A DNA stretch of 64,000 nucleotides from Companilactobacillus mishanensis (GTDB taxonomy: Bacteria; Bacillota; Bacilli; Lactobacillales; Lactobacillaceae). Positions 19,374 to 28,698 of the stretch are shown piece after piece. Location: positions 248,001-312,000 of the forward strand of contig NZ_RHON01000002.1 in NCBI RefSeq assembly GCF_003946505.1. Direction: 5' to 3'. The notes beneath the pieces were generated by a model. The model did no database searches. It saw only the letters and a list, made by a program, of their open reading frames with translations, and was not told where the DNA came from. The position numbers and the translations under genes are program-made. The stretch's first letter is position 1; every line of letters starts with the position of its first letter.

Positions 19374-20432
19374 ATGAGTTTACGAATAGCGTTTATTGGT
19401 TTTGGAAAATCTGCAAACAGATATCATTTACCATATTTGAATATTAGACCCGACTTTGAACTTGCAAAAGTGTATACAAGAAAGTCAGTTGATGATAAAT
19501 TGGCTCAACCTTACAAAGATAAAGGTACGAAGTTTACTACTAACTTGAATGATGTTTTGGATGATCCAGAAATTGATCTAGTTACCATTTGTACGCCAGC
19601 TAGCACACATTATGAGTTAGCTAAAAGTGTTATTTTGGCAAATAAATCTGTGATTGTAGAAAAGCCATTCGTTGATTCAGTTGAACATGCTCGAGAGCTA
19701 TTAAAACTAGGCCGTGAGAACGGAGTTCTAGTTATGCCATATCAGAATAGACGATTTGATGGCGATTATTTAGCTGTTAAAAAAGTTATCGAACAAGGAT
19801 TCCTCGGAGATATTCTCGAAGTTGAATCTCATATTGATTATTATCGTCCAAATACAGTTACTGATTCTGGAACAAAAGAGCAAGGTACTTTTTATGGTTT
19901 AGGAATTCATCTAATGGATAGAATGGTTTCTATTTTCGGAAGACCTGATACAGTTGCCTACGATATTAGAAATAATGAAGTTGCAGATGCAGTCGATAAT
20001 TATTTTGATGTGGATCTACATTATGGTACGAAAAACAAAGTTAAAGTTAAGGCAGAGTTTGTGGTTGCTAGTGATTATCCACGATTTATCGTCCATGGTA
20101 CCAATGGTTCATTTATTAAATATGGTGCCGATCAACAAGAAAATGATTTAAAAGCCGGTATTATGCCAGGTAGTGAAGGATTTGGGGAAGATAGTCCAAT
20201 GTACTACGGTGTAGCAAATTATCGTAATTCCAACGGTGATTGGATCAAGAAGCAGATCAAAACTCCTGTCGGGGATTATGGCAAGTTTTATGATGCAACT
20301 TATGACACTTTGATTAATGATGCTCCCAAACTAGTTACTGACAAGGAAGCAATTACTGATATTGAGTTGTTAGAAGCTGGTTTCAAGGCCGAATCACCAT
20401 CTGTTTATCAGATGCCAGATTTTGAAATTTAA
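19374..20432 (+). CDS. Gfo/Idh/MocA-family oxidoreductase
   Basis: NAD(P)-dependent sugar or polyol dehydrogenase-like protein of 352 residues. The Rossmann fold begins with IAFIGFGKSANRYHLPYL (4-21). The family motif EKPF is in VIVEKPFVDSVEHA (about 95) and a C-terminal substrate domain follows. YvaA-like proteins of this group act on inositol or related sugars; the substrate here is unknown. ATG 19374 follows AAAAGGAG. Its neighbour clcA starts 38 bases downstream and may be co-transcribed. Confidence 0.88.
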   Translation: MSLRIAFIGFGKSANRYHLPYLNIRPDFELAKVYTRKSVDDKLAQPYKDKGTKFTTNLNDVLDDPEIDLVTICTPASTHYELAKSVILANKSVIVEKPFVDSVEHARELLKLGRENGVLVMPYQNRRFDGDYLAVKKVIEQGFLGDILEVESHIDYYRPNTVTDSGTKEQGTFYGLGIHLMDRMVSIFGRPDTVAYDIRNNEVADAVDNYFDVDLHYGTKNKVKVKAEFVVASDYPRFIVHGTNGSFIKYGADQQENDLKAGIMPGSEGFGEDSPMYYGVANYRNSNGDWIKKQIKTPVGDYGKFYDATYDTLINDAPKLVTDKEAITDIELLEAGFKAESPSVYQMPDFEI

Positions 20433-20469
20433 TGTGTAATTATGTTTATTGAATATGAGGGGGCAGTCG

Positions 20470-22011
20470 ATGAAGTCAATTTCGGTTGATAGTGAAAAAT
20501 TAATATTGACTCTGCAAGGGATTATCGTTGGGGTATTAACAGGAATCATCGTAAGTTCTTTTAGGTGGTCGATCGGAAGCTTATTAAAAACATTCCAAGG
20601 ATTGTTCATACAAGCGCGACATAATGGCTGGCTCATTGTTGGATTGTTGATTTTTCTTGTGGTGGTTGGATTATTGGTTTCCATGATGTTGAAAAAACAA
20701 CCCAATATTTCTGGATCTGGTATTCCGCAAGTTGAAGCTCAATTAGATGGTGAATTAGAGCTCAATTGGTGGTCGATTCTGTGGCGTAAATTTGTCGGTG
20801 GAATCATGAGTATTGGTCCTGGTCTATTTCTTGGCCGTGAAGGCCCTGCAATTCAATTGGGGGCAAGTGTTGGACAAGGATTTGGAACTGTCCTGAAAGT
20901 CGATTCTGGAGTTTCTAAGCGTATTTTGATCGCCAGTGGGGCTGCTGGTGGACTTGCGGCGGCATTTAATGCCCCAATTGCGGGATCGATGTTTGTTTTG
21001 GAAGAGGTTTATCATAACTTCTCACCAATGGTTTGGATAACTGCTTTGGCAAGTGCGGTCAGTTCTAATTTGATTGCCTTGTATGTATTTGGATTGACAC
21101 CAGTATTGAACATTCCTTATAAATTGAGTTTGCCGATCAAATATTATTGGCATTTACTATTGCTAGGAATTGTTTTGGGATTAATGGGACGTGTATATCA
21201 AAAAGTTCTATTATATATGCCAAGTCTATATGCCAAAACAAAAATTCCTCGTCATCTACAAGGAATGATTCCACTGATTTTACTGATTCCAGTTGGAATG
21301 ACTTTTCCTAGATTTATCGGTGGCGGAAATGATATGATCGTCAACTTGAATAATTTGAAAGTTGGATTTTGGATTTTGATAGGCTTGTTTGCTTTGAGAT
21401 TTATATTCTCAATGGTATCTTATGGTTCTGGTTTACCTGGTGGTATTTTCTTGCCGATCCTAAATTTGGGTGCCATAATCGGTGCAATTTATGCGGTATT
21501 TATGCATCAGGTAGGACTTTTACCACTGACTTTTGAGAGCAATCTAATTATTTTTTCAATGGCTGGTTACTTTGCCTGTATTGGTAAAGCGCCATTTACC
21601 GCAATAATTCTGGTGACGGAAATGGTAGGTTCACTTGGACATCTGATGCCACTTGCAGTGATTTCATTGGTCGCATACATTGTGGTGGATATGCTTAATG
21701 GAGCTCCAATTTATGAGTCATTGAAGGAAAAACTTAATATAAATGATAGTTATTTGAATCGAGTCAGTCATTTGACTGATCGTGTGGAAATTCCGATATT
21801 TGAAGGTAGCAGTATTGATGGAAAATATATCCGTGATATTGCATTTCCCAAAGATATTTTAGTTATTGCAATTTATCGTGGGGAAAGCCAAATAATTCCG
21901 CGAGGCGATACAATGATAAAAGCCGGTGACCGCATAGTAATGATGGTCAACGCGGGTAAGCGCTCATTATTAAAACGAAAATTGACTGAGCTTATCAATG
22001 GAATAGACTAG
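20470..22011 (+). CDS. ClC-family chloride channel or exchanger with RCK-C domain
   Basis: Membrane protein of 513 residues. The three ClC anion-pathway motifs are present: GSGIPQ (about 87), GREGP (about 125, with the gating Glu) and GSGLPGGIFLP (about 323). A cytoplasmic TrkA-C/RCK-C domain (about 440-513, ending with GDRIVMMVNAGKR) probably senses ligand. ATG 20470 has GAGGGGG upstream; a start at 20449 lacks one. In bacteria such proteins exchange Cl- or F- for H+; which ion is used here cannot be read from sequence. Confidence 0.88.
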   Translation: MKSISVDSEKLILTLQGIIVGVLTGIIVSSFRWSIGSLLKTFQGLFIQARHNGWLIVGLLIFLVVVGLLVSMMLKKQPNISGSGIPQVEAQLDGELELNWWSILWRKFVGGIMSIGPGLFLGREGPAIQLGASVGQGFGTVLKVDSGVSKRILIASGAAGGLAAAFNAPIAGSMFVLEEVYHNFSPMVWITALASAVSSNLIALYVFGLTPVLNIPYKLSLPIKYYWHLLLLGIVLGLMGRVYQKVLLYMPSLYAKTKIPRHLQGMIPLILLIPVGMTFPRFIGGGNDMIVNLNNLKVGFWILIGLFALRFIFSMVSYGSGLPGGIFLPILNLGAIIGAIYAVFMHQVGLLPLTFESNLIIFSMAGYFACIGKAPFTAIILVTEMVGSLGHLMPLAVISLVAYIVVDMLNGAPIYESLKEKLNINDSYLNRVSHLTDRVEIPIFEGSSIDGKYIRDIAFPKDILVIAIYRGESQIIPRGDTMIKAGDRIVMMVNAGKRSLLKRKLTELINGID

Positions 22012-22084
22012 AATTTTGAATTGTTTTATGTTATTGTTTTAGGAGTGATTTCAGCTTTAAACACCATGAACGGGGGTTTTGCCG

Positions 22085-22321
22085 GTGTATAATCTTTTTG
22101 AAGTATTACTTATAATCGTATCTGTATTGATAATCATTGCCGTACTTATGCAACCTACAAAGCAACAAGATGCTTTGAATGCGTTGTCTGGTGGTGGTGG
22201 TGACTTGTTCAATAACCAAAAGAAGCGTGGATTCGAAGCCTTCATGGTTAAAGTTACCTATGTATTACTAGTACTCTTCTTCGTATTTGCGCTAGTCTTA
22301 GTATATTTATCATCTCACTAA
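22085..22321 (+). CDS. secG: Preprotein translocase subunit SecG
   Basis: Small auxiliary subunit of the SecYEG channel, about 78 residues. Two membrane helices (about 5-22 and 55-76) flank a cytoplasmic loop with LMQPTKQQDALNALSGGGGDLF, the SecG signature. GTG 22085 is chosen because it gives the common MYNLFEVLL start and a GGGGG stretch lies eight bases before; TTG 22079 is possible. Followed by a terminator and the est-rnr-smpB genes, the conserved neighbourhood in lactobacilli. Confidence 0.92.
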   Translation: MYNLFEVLLIIVSVLIIIAVLMQPTKQQDALNALSGGGGDLFNNQKKRGFEAFMVKVTYVLLVLFFVFALVLVYLSSH

Positions 22322-22330
22322 ACAAGTAAC

Positions 22331-22358
22331 CCTCCTGGAGAATCTCAGGAGGTTTTTT
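22331..22358 (+). terminator. Terminator after secG
   Basis: CCTCCTG pairs with CAGGAGG around a short loop with two extra pairs, then six T residues. Confidence 0.85.
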
Positions 22359-22377
22359 GTTATAAGGAGTAATTTAG

Positions 22378-23127
22378 ATGAAAATTATTGCACCAAAACC
22401 ATTCTTTTTTGATAATGGACCCAAAGCAGTTATCCTAATGCACTCGTTGTCTGGAACTCCGAACGATATGAGATTGTTAGGACGATTCCTGGAGCGAAAT
22501 GGATATTCCGCTTATGCGCCAATGTTTGCGGGACACGGAACACGTGAACCACTTGACATAATCAATCAGGGTGGGGCAACCGCTTGGTGGAAACAAGTTA
22601 ATGAATCGATAGAATATTTGAAGTCTCAAGGTAAAACTGAAATATACATTTTTGGACTATCGCTGGGAGCAATTTTTGCTTCAAAAGCCGTCGAAGAATG
22701 TCCAGAAATTATTGCTGGTGGTATCTTTGGTTCTCCTTTATACAACAAAAGTTTCAAAAATATTCGTTCAGCATTTCTGACTTACTCAGAAAAAGTCTAT
22801 GCTCTAAACGAGTTGGATAGTGCTACGATTCAAACAAAATTAACAGAAATTGATCAACGTATCGATGGGTTCTTAGCAGGATTACAAGAAACAACAGATG
22901 CTGTTGACGAAAAATTAATAGATATCAATAAGCCATTTTTTATCGGTCAAGGAAAGACTGACGAAATGGTCGACCGCAATGGTGCGGTTAAAGTTGACGC
23001 TGATGTTAAAACATCTGAAATACATTGGTATGATGCAGGTCATGTTCTGACTATAAATCGTGCCCATAAAGAATTATCGCAAGATGTTTTAAACTTTTTA
23101 GAAAATATTGAGGATAGAAATGCCTGA
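22378..23127 (+). CDS. Carboxylesterase, Est30-like
   Basis: Cytosolic alpha/beta hydrolase of 249 residues that cleaves short-chain esters in characterised homologues. The nucleophile is in GLSLGA (about residue 97). The substrate-side HSLSGTPNDMRLLGRFL lies at 22-38 and the catalytic His in DAGHVLT near 225. ATG 22378 follows ATAAGGAG. It overlaps the start of rnr by eight bases (translational coupling). The secG-est-rnr-smpB order is common in Firmicutes. Confidence 0.88.
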   Translation: MKIIAPKPFFFDNGPKAVILMHSLSGTPNDMRLLGRFLERNGYSAYAPMFAGHGTREPLDIINQGGATAWWKQVNESIEYLKSQGKTEIYIFGLSLGAIFASKAVEECPEIIAGGIFGSPLYNKSFKNIRSAFLTYSEKVYALNELDSATIQTKLTEIDQRIDGFLAGLQETTDAVDEKLIDINKPFFIGQGKTDEMVDRNGAVKVDADVKTSEIHWYDAGHVLTINRAHKELSQDVLNFLENIEDRNA

Positions 23128-25468
23128 TAAAGAAGATAAATTAATAGCCGACATACTTGAGTTTTTCAGAAGTAATCCGGATCGTAGATATACCTCTGAA
23201 CAAGTAGAAGATGCTTTGAGAATGCACGGTGCCTCAGCATTTAAACGTGTCGTTAAAGCATTGGCTGTGCTTGAAGGTGAAGGTAAGATTACCTTGACCA
23301 ATAAAGAAGAATTCAAAATGACACAACAGACACAAGTTTTGGAAGGTGTCTTCAAAGCTAATGAAAAAGGATTCGGTTTTGTCAGATATGACGAAGTTGA
23401 ACCAGATGCTTTCGTTACCAAGAATCACACACTTCACGCTGTCAATGGTGATGAAGTTGAGATTCAAATAACTAAACCTTCAAATCCATGGGATGACAAA
23501 GGTCCAGAAGCAAAAGTTACAAAAATTATTGAACGATCGATCGATAAAATCGTTGGAGAATTCCATCCATATAGTGATGTTCAGGTTAAAAAATCTGGCC
23601 ATTTTGGATACATTCAAAGTCATGAAAAACGATTAGCTTCATATATGATTTTCATCTCAGATAAGGGCCTTCATCCACAAATGGGTGATATGGTCCAAGT
23701 GTCTATCGATGAATATCCTAATGACGCTCATCCACAAAGTATGGAAGGTACAGCATTAGAAATCATTGGTAACAAAAATGATCCTGGTGTCGATATTATT
23801 TCAATCGTTCTTGATAATGACATCAATCCAGAATTCCCTAAAGAAGTTTTAAAGGCTGCTGAAGAAATTCCTGATCACGTTACAGAAGCTGACCGTCAAG
23901 GACGTAAAGATTTGACGAAGAACACAGTTATCACTATTGATGGGGATGACTCAAAGGATTTCGATGATGCCGTTGAAGTTGAAAAACTTGAAAATGGTAA
24001 CTTCCATTTGGGTGTTCATATTGCTGATGTTACTCACTATGTTCGTGAAGGTTCACCGATCGATGATGAAGCATATGAACGTGGTACAAGTACATATTTA
24101 GTTGATCGAGTTATTCCAATGCTTCCATTTAGACTTTCGAATGGTATTTGTTCATTGAACCCTGGTGAAGATAGACTAGCATTGACTTGTGAAATGGAAA
24201 TAAATCCTCAAGGGGATGTTATTTCTCATGATATTTTCCCAAGTGTGATCCAATCTAAATATCGTATGACATACAACAATGTTAACGAGATATTGAAGGG
24301 TGACGAAGAATTAACTGCCCAATATGCTGCATTGACTCCAATGTTGAAGGATATGGCAGAACTTCATGAAATCCTCTTCAACAAGCGTCACGAGCGTGGA
24401 GCTATCGACTTTGAAGAAACAGAAGCACAAATCATTGTTGATGAAAACGGTAAGCCAATCGATATTAAATTGCGTAACCGTGGTGTTTCAGAAAGAATGA
24501 TCGAATCATTCATGTTGGCAGCCAACGAAACTGTTGCTGAAAACTACAATTTGAAACACGTTCCATTCTTATATCGTGTCCATGAAAAACCTGATGAAGA
24601 AAAAGTTAAAAACTTCTTTGAATTCGTTGCCGCCATTGGTGTCGAAGTCAAAGGTAATCTAAAAGATATCAAGCCTAAGATGTTCCAAAGTGTATTAGCA
24701 AAAGTTGCTGACACACCTGAAGAACCAGTTGTTACGATCATGTTATTGAGAAGTATGCAACAGGCTAGATATTCAGACAATCCATTGGGGCACTTTGGTT
24801 TGGCTGCAGAATACTATACACATTTCACTTCACCTATCAGACGTTACCCTGACTTGATCGTTCACAGAATGATCCATGAATATGCAGAGAACGGCTTTAC
24901 TGATAAAGAGAAGGAAAAATGGTCAAGCAAACTTAGCCCAATTGCTGAACATACTTCAAGTCGTGAACGTAAGTCTATCGATGCTGAGCGTGCAGTTGAT
25001 GATCTTAAGAAGACTGAATTTATGGAAGACAAAGTTGGTGAAGAATTCGATGCTGTTGTCAGTTCTGTAACTAGTTTTGGTATGTTTATCCAACTTGAAA
25101 ATACCGTTGAAGGTCTAATTCATATTTCTAATATGAAAGATGATTATTACGAATATGACGAGAAGAGCATGTCGATGCATGGACGTAATACTGGTAAGAT
25201 TTTCAAAGTTGGTCAAGCAATCAAAGTAAAACTTATTAGAGCTGATGTTGAACATCGTAAAATTGACTTTGAACGCGTTCTAAATAAAGAAGAACAAGAA
25301 GCTGCTGACAAACGTGAAGCTGAATTCAAGAAGCGTCGTGCAAGTCACAGTCGTCCAACATACCGTAAAGGTGGCAATAGTCGCGGAAACGGTAAAGGAA
25401 ACAGTGGTCGCGGTGGAAAAGGCGGCCAAAACAATCACAAGAGACGTGGTAAATACGAAAGCAGGTGA
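23120..25468 (+). CDS. rnr: Ribonuclease R
   Basis: Processive 3'-5' exoribonuclease of 782 residues that degrades structured RNA and helps trans-translation. The domain order is an N-terminal HTH-like segment (about 1-65), cold-shock domains (70-235), the RNB catalytic domain (about 250-590; [14 protein letters not shown] with the metal-binding Asp cluster), S1 (about 630-715) and a basic, Gly/Arg/Lys-rich tail rich in RGN and GGKGG. ATG 23120 has GAGG upstream and overlaps est. It overlaps smpB by one base at TGATG, matching its role with SmpB. Confidence 0.96.
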   Translation: MPDKEDKLIADILEFFRSNPDRRYTSEQVEDALRMHGASAFKRVVKALAVLEGEGKITLTNKEEFKMTQQTQVLEGVFKANEKGFGFVRYDEVEPDAFVTKNHTLHAVNGDEVEIQITKPSNPWDDKGPEAKVTKIIERSIDKIVGEFHPYSDVQVKKSGHFGYIQSHEKRLASYMIFISDKGLHPQMGDMVQVSIDEYPNDAHPQSMEGTALEIIGNKNDPGVDIISIVLDNDINPEFPKEVLKAAEEIPDHVTEADRQGRKDLTKNTVITIDGDDSKDFDDAVEVEKLENGNFHLGVHIADVTHYVREGSPIDDEAYERGTSTYLVDRVIPMLPFRLSNGICSLNPGEDRLALTCEMEINPQGDVISHDIFPSVIQSKYRMTYNNVNEILKGDEELTAQYAALTPMLKDMAELHEILFNKRHERGAIDFEETEAQIIVDENGKPIDIKLRNRGVSERMIESFMLAANETVAENYNLKHVPFLYRVHEKPDEEKVKNFFEFVAAIGVEVKGNLKDIKPKMFQSVLAKVADTPEEPVVTIMLLRSMQQARYSDNPLGHFGLAAEYYTHFTSPIRRYPDLIVHRMIHEYAENGFTDKEKEKWSSKLSPIAEHTSSRERKSIDAERAVDDLKKTEFMEDKVGEEFDAVVSSVTSFGMFIQLENTVEGLIHISNMKDDYYEYDEKSMSMHGRNTGKIFKVGQAIKVKLIRADVEHRKIDFERVLNKEEQEAADKREAEFKKRRASHSRPTYRKGGNSRGNGKGNSGRGGKGGQNNHKRRGKYESR

Positions 25469-25944
25469 TGAGCTTGAAAAAACATCATGAAAAATCTGCT
25501 AATGAAGTAGCAACTAATCGTAAGGCGAGACATGATTACAACATCCTCGAAACCTTCGAAGCTGGTATTGAACTAACTGGAACTGAGATCAAGTCAATTC
25601 GAGCTAGAAAAATGAATATCAAAGACGGATTTGTCCAAGCGAGAAATGGTGAAATGTGGCTTGAGAACGTAAATATTGCTATTTACGATCAAGGAAACCA
25701 GTTCAACCATGATCCACTTAGAAATCGTCGACTACTGCTTCATAAGAAAGAAATACGTCGTATCGCCGGATCAGTCCAAGAAAAGGGTATTACTGTAATT
25801 CCGTTGAAAGTTTATCTTAAAAATGGTTTTGCTAAAGTCCTAATTGGAGTTGCTGAAGGTAAGAAACAATACGATAAACGTGAGACAATCAAAAAACGTG
25901 ATCAAGAAAGAGAAATCCAACGTGCTACGAAAGTACGTTATTAG
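25468..25944 (+). CDS. smpB: tmRNA-binding protein SmpB
   Basis: Partner of tmRNA in rescue of stalled ribosomes, 158 residues. Marks: [25 protein letters not shown], [19 protein letters not shown] core ([18 protein letters not shown]) and the basic C-terminal tail [19 protein letters not shown]. The start is ambiguous: ATG 25468 overlaps the rnr stop, but TTG 25474 has the better SD (AGGTGAT). No ssrA gene is visible just downstream. Confidence 0.95.
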   Translation: MSLKKHHEKSANEVATNRKARHDYNILETFEAGIELTGTEIKSIRARKMNIKDGFVQARNGEMWLENVNIAIYDQGNQFNHDPLRNRRLLLHKKEIRRIAGSVQEKGITVIPLKVYLKNGFAKVLIGVAEGKKQYDKRETIKKRDQEREIQRATKVRY

Positions 25945-25945
25945 G

Positions 25946-25971
25946 AAAACTCGCTTGATGGCGTTTTTTTA
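25946..25971 (+). terminator. Weak terminator after smpB
   Basis: AAAAC...GC and GC...GTTTT can pair imperfectly around TTGATG, followed by seven T residues. The stem is short. Confidence 0.4.
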
Positions 25972-26041
25972 TTATATTGTTTATAGGATATTTCTAATGA
26001 TTATGATATGATAATTAAACGTCTAATAATATGGAGCAACG

Positions 26042-26551
26042 ATGAACCTAACTAAGAAACATCTAATGGATACAATGGAAACACAATTATCATCGTGTGC
26101 TTACGAAAAATACACAATCACCGATCTAACGAAGACGTCCAAAATGAGTCGAAGTACAATCTATTACCATTTTGACTGTATCGAAGATATTTATTTATAT
26201 TTATTTGAGAACACGGTCATCAGAAAAGTAATGCTGGAATGTACAAACTATGATGAAGTGATTGTTTCAACAATTGATTATATTTTGGCAAACAAGATAC
26301 TTTGCTTGAATTTATATCATTTAACGACCTTGATGAATCGTCAGGATTACTTGTTAGGAATATTGAGTGCATCGTTTCATAGATTTGAACTGCCATTAAA
26401 TACACCTTTACTGACAGAAAACTACCTAATGGGCGGTTTTTTGTTTGTGATGACAACATGGTTAGATGGGAAAATGGTAACTGATAAGAAAATCGTGATC
26501 CAACAATTACATGATTATGGTAATATCGTCAAAACACATTTGACTATTTAA
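26042..26551 (+). CDS. TetR/AcrR-family transcriptional regulator
   Basis: DNA-binding regulator of 169 residues, on the short side for the family. The N-terminal HTH is clear (YEKYTITDLTKTSKMSRSTIYYHFDCIEDIYLYLFEN, about 20-56); the C-terminal helical ligand domain resembles the group found in DhaS-like regulators. ATG 26042 follows ATGGAGC. No operator could be assigned. The next 400 bp contain no solid partner gene, so its target is unknown; a partner may have decayed (see 26654-26788). Confidence 0.78.
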   Translation: MNLTKKHLMDTMETQLSSCAYEKYTITDLTKTSKMSRSTIYYHFDCIEDIYLYLFENTVIRKVMLECTNYDEVIVSTIDYILANKILCLNLYHLTTLMNRQDYLLGILSASFHRFELPLNTPLLTENYLMGGFLFVMTTWLDGKMVTDKKIVIQQLHDYGNIVKTHLTI

Positions 26552-26577
26552 CGCAGTTTTACAAAACTGTGTTGTTT
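26550..26577 (+). terminator. Possible terminator after the TetR gene
   Basis: AACGCAGTTTT pairs with AAAACTGTGTT around a minimal loop, with a short T run after it. Confidence 0.5.
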
Positions 26578-26653
26578 TAAAACATTAATAGAATAGTGCT
26601 GATGTTATTAGGTAAATTGATAGTTTAATATTATTTTTAGAGGACAGGAAAAG

Positions 26654-26788
26654 TTGACAGCAATTGAAACACCACCTCAAAAAATAAAACTTGAGATTAC
26701 ACCTTCCAAGATGAAAAAATCATCGAGTTTTATAATATTTTCGCTTTTATTTAGGACAGACCAGCAATGGTCTGTCCTTTTTATGTAA
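26654..26788 (+). CDS. Possible 44-residue peptide or decayed gene start
   Basis: A TTG-initiated frame of 44 codons behind AGAGGACAGG. It encodes an N-terminal polar segment (MTAIETPPQKIKLEI), then KKSSSFIIFSLLF, and its last ten codons are the downstream terminator hairpin read as protein. That ending is unlikely in a real protein. It could be the 5' remnant of a deleted membrane-protein gene beside the TetR regulator, or chance. No family recognised. Confidence 0.22.
   Translation: MTAIETPPQKIKLEITPSKMKKSSSFIIFSLLFRTDQQWSVLFM
26753..26783 (+). terminator. Strong terminator in the post-TetR gap
   Basis: AGGACAGACC (26753-26762) pairs perfectly with GGTCTGTCCT (26769-26778) and is followed by T residues. 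It ends whatever transcript crosses 26590-26750. Confidence 0.85.
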
Positions 26789-26915
26789 CTAATTTGTTAA
26801 TCAACCGAAATCATGTAAAATATTATGAAGTGATAGAACAATTTATGTAAGGAAACATCCTAGAAGACTTATGAATTCCTTGCATACAGTTAATTTTGGA
26901 GCTAATTAAATATTT

Positions 26916-26954
26916 AAACGTTTTATTCATTTTTATGTAATAAAACGTTTTTTT
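26916..26954 (+). terminator. Terminator-like hairpin just before the 26970 gene
   Basis: AAACGTTTTATT (26916-26927) pairs perfectly with AATAAAACGTTT (26939-26950), then TTTTG. It ends 15 bases before the next start codon and abuts its SD (AGGGGA). The 26784-26915 stretch upstream holds no gene. Confidence 0.65.
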
Positions 26955-26969
26955 GTATTAGGGGAAAAC

Positions 26970-27455
26970 ATGAGTAAAAGAAAAAGAATCATTACCTTAA
27001 TTATTATTCTGGTCTTAATTATTTGTATTGGAGGAATTACCTTGAAAATTGAGGACTTTCTTCATAATCAAGAAGTGCAAAGACAACAAAGTCAGGAACA
27101 GTTGCATAAAGAAAATGAGAAAAAGATTGTAGAAGATGTTGTAAAACGTTTTGAGGGAATTAAAAGTGTGACATTTACTTTTATAGCACCAAGTAAAGTG
27201 ATTGGTGGATATACTTATTCCTTTTTTGTTAATGAAGAGAGTTACAAGAAAAATCAAGATTATTTATGGGATTATGAAATCTTGGATGATAAAACAATAG
27301 GTGGTAGTACTGATCCATTAAGTGGAAAATATGCATCTAAAATTTTAGATAATTTTTCTAAAGTTGTTGATTCAAAATATCAAAGACGTAAGCCTTTAAA
27401 AGAGGCAGATGTTAATAATGTGAAAATAAATTACAGATTGAAGGCAGACAAATGA
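26970..27455 (+). CDS. Hypothetical membrane-anchored protein
   Basis: Not recognised. It has 161 residues: a basic start (SKRKR), one hydrophobic segment (about 7-26), then a charged helical stretch (NQEVQRQQSQEQLHKENEKKIVEDVVKRF) and a compact domain with KSVTFTFIAPSKVIGGYTYSFFVNEESYK. The layout suggests a single-pass protein with an extracytoplasmic domain, resembling small DUF-type exported proteins of Firmicutes. ATG 26970 follows AGGGGA. It is unusually AT-rich compared with neighbours. A terminator hairpin lies directly upstream, so transcription is unclear. Confidence 0.6.
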   Translation: MSKRKRIITLIIILVLIICIGGITLKIEDFLHNQEVQRQQSQEQLHKENEKKIVEDVVKRFEGIKSVTFTFIAPSKVIGGYTYSFFVNEESYKKNQDYLWDYEILDDKTIGGSTDPLSGKYASKILDNFSKVVDSKYQRRKPLKEADVNNVKINYRLKADK

Positions 27456-27515
27456 CGGCATATGAAGATTTGTAATTACAGTGACTTAATGTATCATGTT
27501 ATGAGAGGTGAAATG

Positions 27516-28121
27516 ATGTTTAGAAACGCAAAAGAGGAAGATATCGACCAGATATTACCCACATTATTCCAGATTTTCGATGAAATGGAATTAGATATTT
27601 TTAAAGAAGCTGGTAATGACACAATGGAGCAAGTAATTAGAGAGGGCTTCGAACTTTCAAATTACCGCTACGGACTTGATCACATTCTTGTAAATGAAAA
27701 AGACGATAAAGTGGCTGCAATTGTTGTCAGTTATCCTGAGGAAGCTGAAGAAACAATTGATGATCCATTGGTGAAGATTCTTAAACAACACGGAATCAAT
27801 CAAAGTTCGATATTTACTGACAAAGAAGCTTGGCCCGGTGAATGGTATTTGGATTCATTTGCGGTAGCACCTGAATTCCAAAACCAGGGTGTCGGAACTG
27901 AAACAATGATCGACTTTATCGATATGCTTAAGAAGCGTGGAGAAAAGGTTTTGAGTCTCAATGTTGACGTTGATAACGAACCAGCTAAACATGTTTATGA
28001 CAAAATAGGTTTTAAGAAGGTTGGCCAATTGTATATTGGTAGTCATTTGTATGACCATATGCAATTTGATTTGAACCAAGTACCATTGAGTGATAATGAT
28101 CAATCTTCAAAAGCCATATAA
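27516..28121 (+). CDS. GNAT-family N-acetyltransferase
   Basis: Acetyltransferase of about 201 residues. The core is clear: WYLDSFAVAPEFQNQGVGTETMIDFID (acetyl-CoA loop Q-x-x-G-x-G/T) and VLSLNVDVDNEPAKHVYDKIGFKKVGQ. The real start is ATG 27513 or 27516, behind AGAGGTG; a reading from 27462 adds 18 residues unlike the family. The substrate is unknown. Last gene before a bidirectional terminator. Confidence 0.85.
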   Translation: MFRNAKEEDIDQILPTLFQIFDEMELDIFKEAGNDTMEQVIREGFELSNYRYGLDHILVNEKDDKVAAIVVSYPEEAEETIDDPLVKILKQHGINQSSIFTDKEAWPGEWYLDSFAVAPEFQNQGVGTETMIDFIDMLKKRGEKVLSLNVDVDNEPAKHVYDKIGFKKVGQLYIGSHLYDHMQFDLNQVPLSDNDQSSKAI

Positions 28122-28160
28122 AAAATGCTAAGAACTCAAATTTTGAGTCTTAGCATTTTT
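28121..28160. terminator. Bidirectional terminator between convergent genes
   Basis: AAAAATGCTAAG-AACTCAA pairs with TTGAGT-CTTAGCATTTTT, with A and T runs at the two ends. It separates the GNAT gene from the minus-strand gene ending at 28150. Confidence 0.88.
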
Positions 28161-28698
28161 TGTTTATTTTAAAGTTTAAAAACGATAACTTAGATTTTGA
28201 TTGTAATTCAGTTAATTTGTCATCCGGTTGTAGTCCAGGCATCTTAATGTATTTATCTAAGAATATTGCTATCAATGTTCCAACTTCTAAATCTTCAATA
28301 TTTTTGATTTTCAGTTGAAGGCCCTGATTACCCAAACTCAAAATGGTGGGCGTAACTTCCATAATGACCTCACGGTTCTTTTTAACGTGATATTCAGAAA
28401 GAGGCAAGTTGCCAACGATATTCCAATTGATGATGCCAAGATGAACATATTTAACATCTAACATTGGGATGGCATTTATAGTGGCAATTTCTTTGCCTTC
28501 TTTTTCAATTGAAAAGATCCGCAGAAAACTATTTTTCAGCTTTATCTCAGCAATCTTTTGGTTTAGTCGATTGAATAATTGAATCTGAAATGGATCATTT
28601 TTGTCTCGTGAGGCTATAAAGACGGTCTCTTTATTCTGGTTTGAAACTACCATGATGCTACCAGAAATCAGATCAGCCTTGCGTATGTATAAGTTCAT
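28150..28698 (-). CDS. LURP-one/YxjI-like protein of unknown function
   Basis: Tentative. A 182-residue beta-rich protein with no membrane span. The pattern of short strands (GSIMVVSNQNKETVFIAS, KIAEIKLKNSFLRIFSIE, IINWNIVGNLPLSEYHVKK, VIMEVTPTILSLGNQGLQLKI) and the closing GTLIAIFLDKY resemble the LURP-one-related fold, whose bacterial members have no assigned reaction. ATG 28698 overlaps the stop of the HAD gene (ATGA), so the two are translationally coupled. It could equally be an unrelated DUF. Confidence 0.55.
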   Translation of the reverse strand: MNLYIRKADLISGSIMVVSNQNKETVFIASRDKNDPFQIQLFNRLNQKIAEIKLKNSFLRIFSIEKEGKEIATINAIPMLDVKYVHLGIINWNIVGNLPLSEYHVKKNREVIMEVTPTILSLGNQGLQLKIKNIEDLEVGTLIAIFLDKYIKMPGLQPDDKLTELQSKSKLSFLNFKINKKC

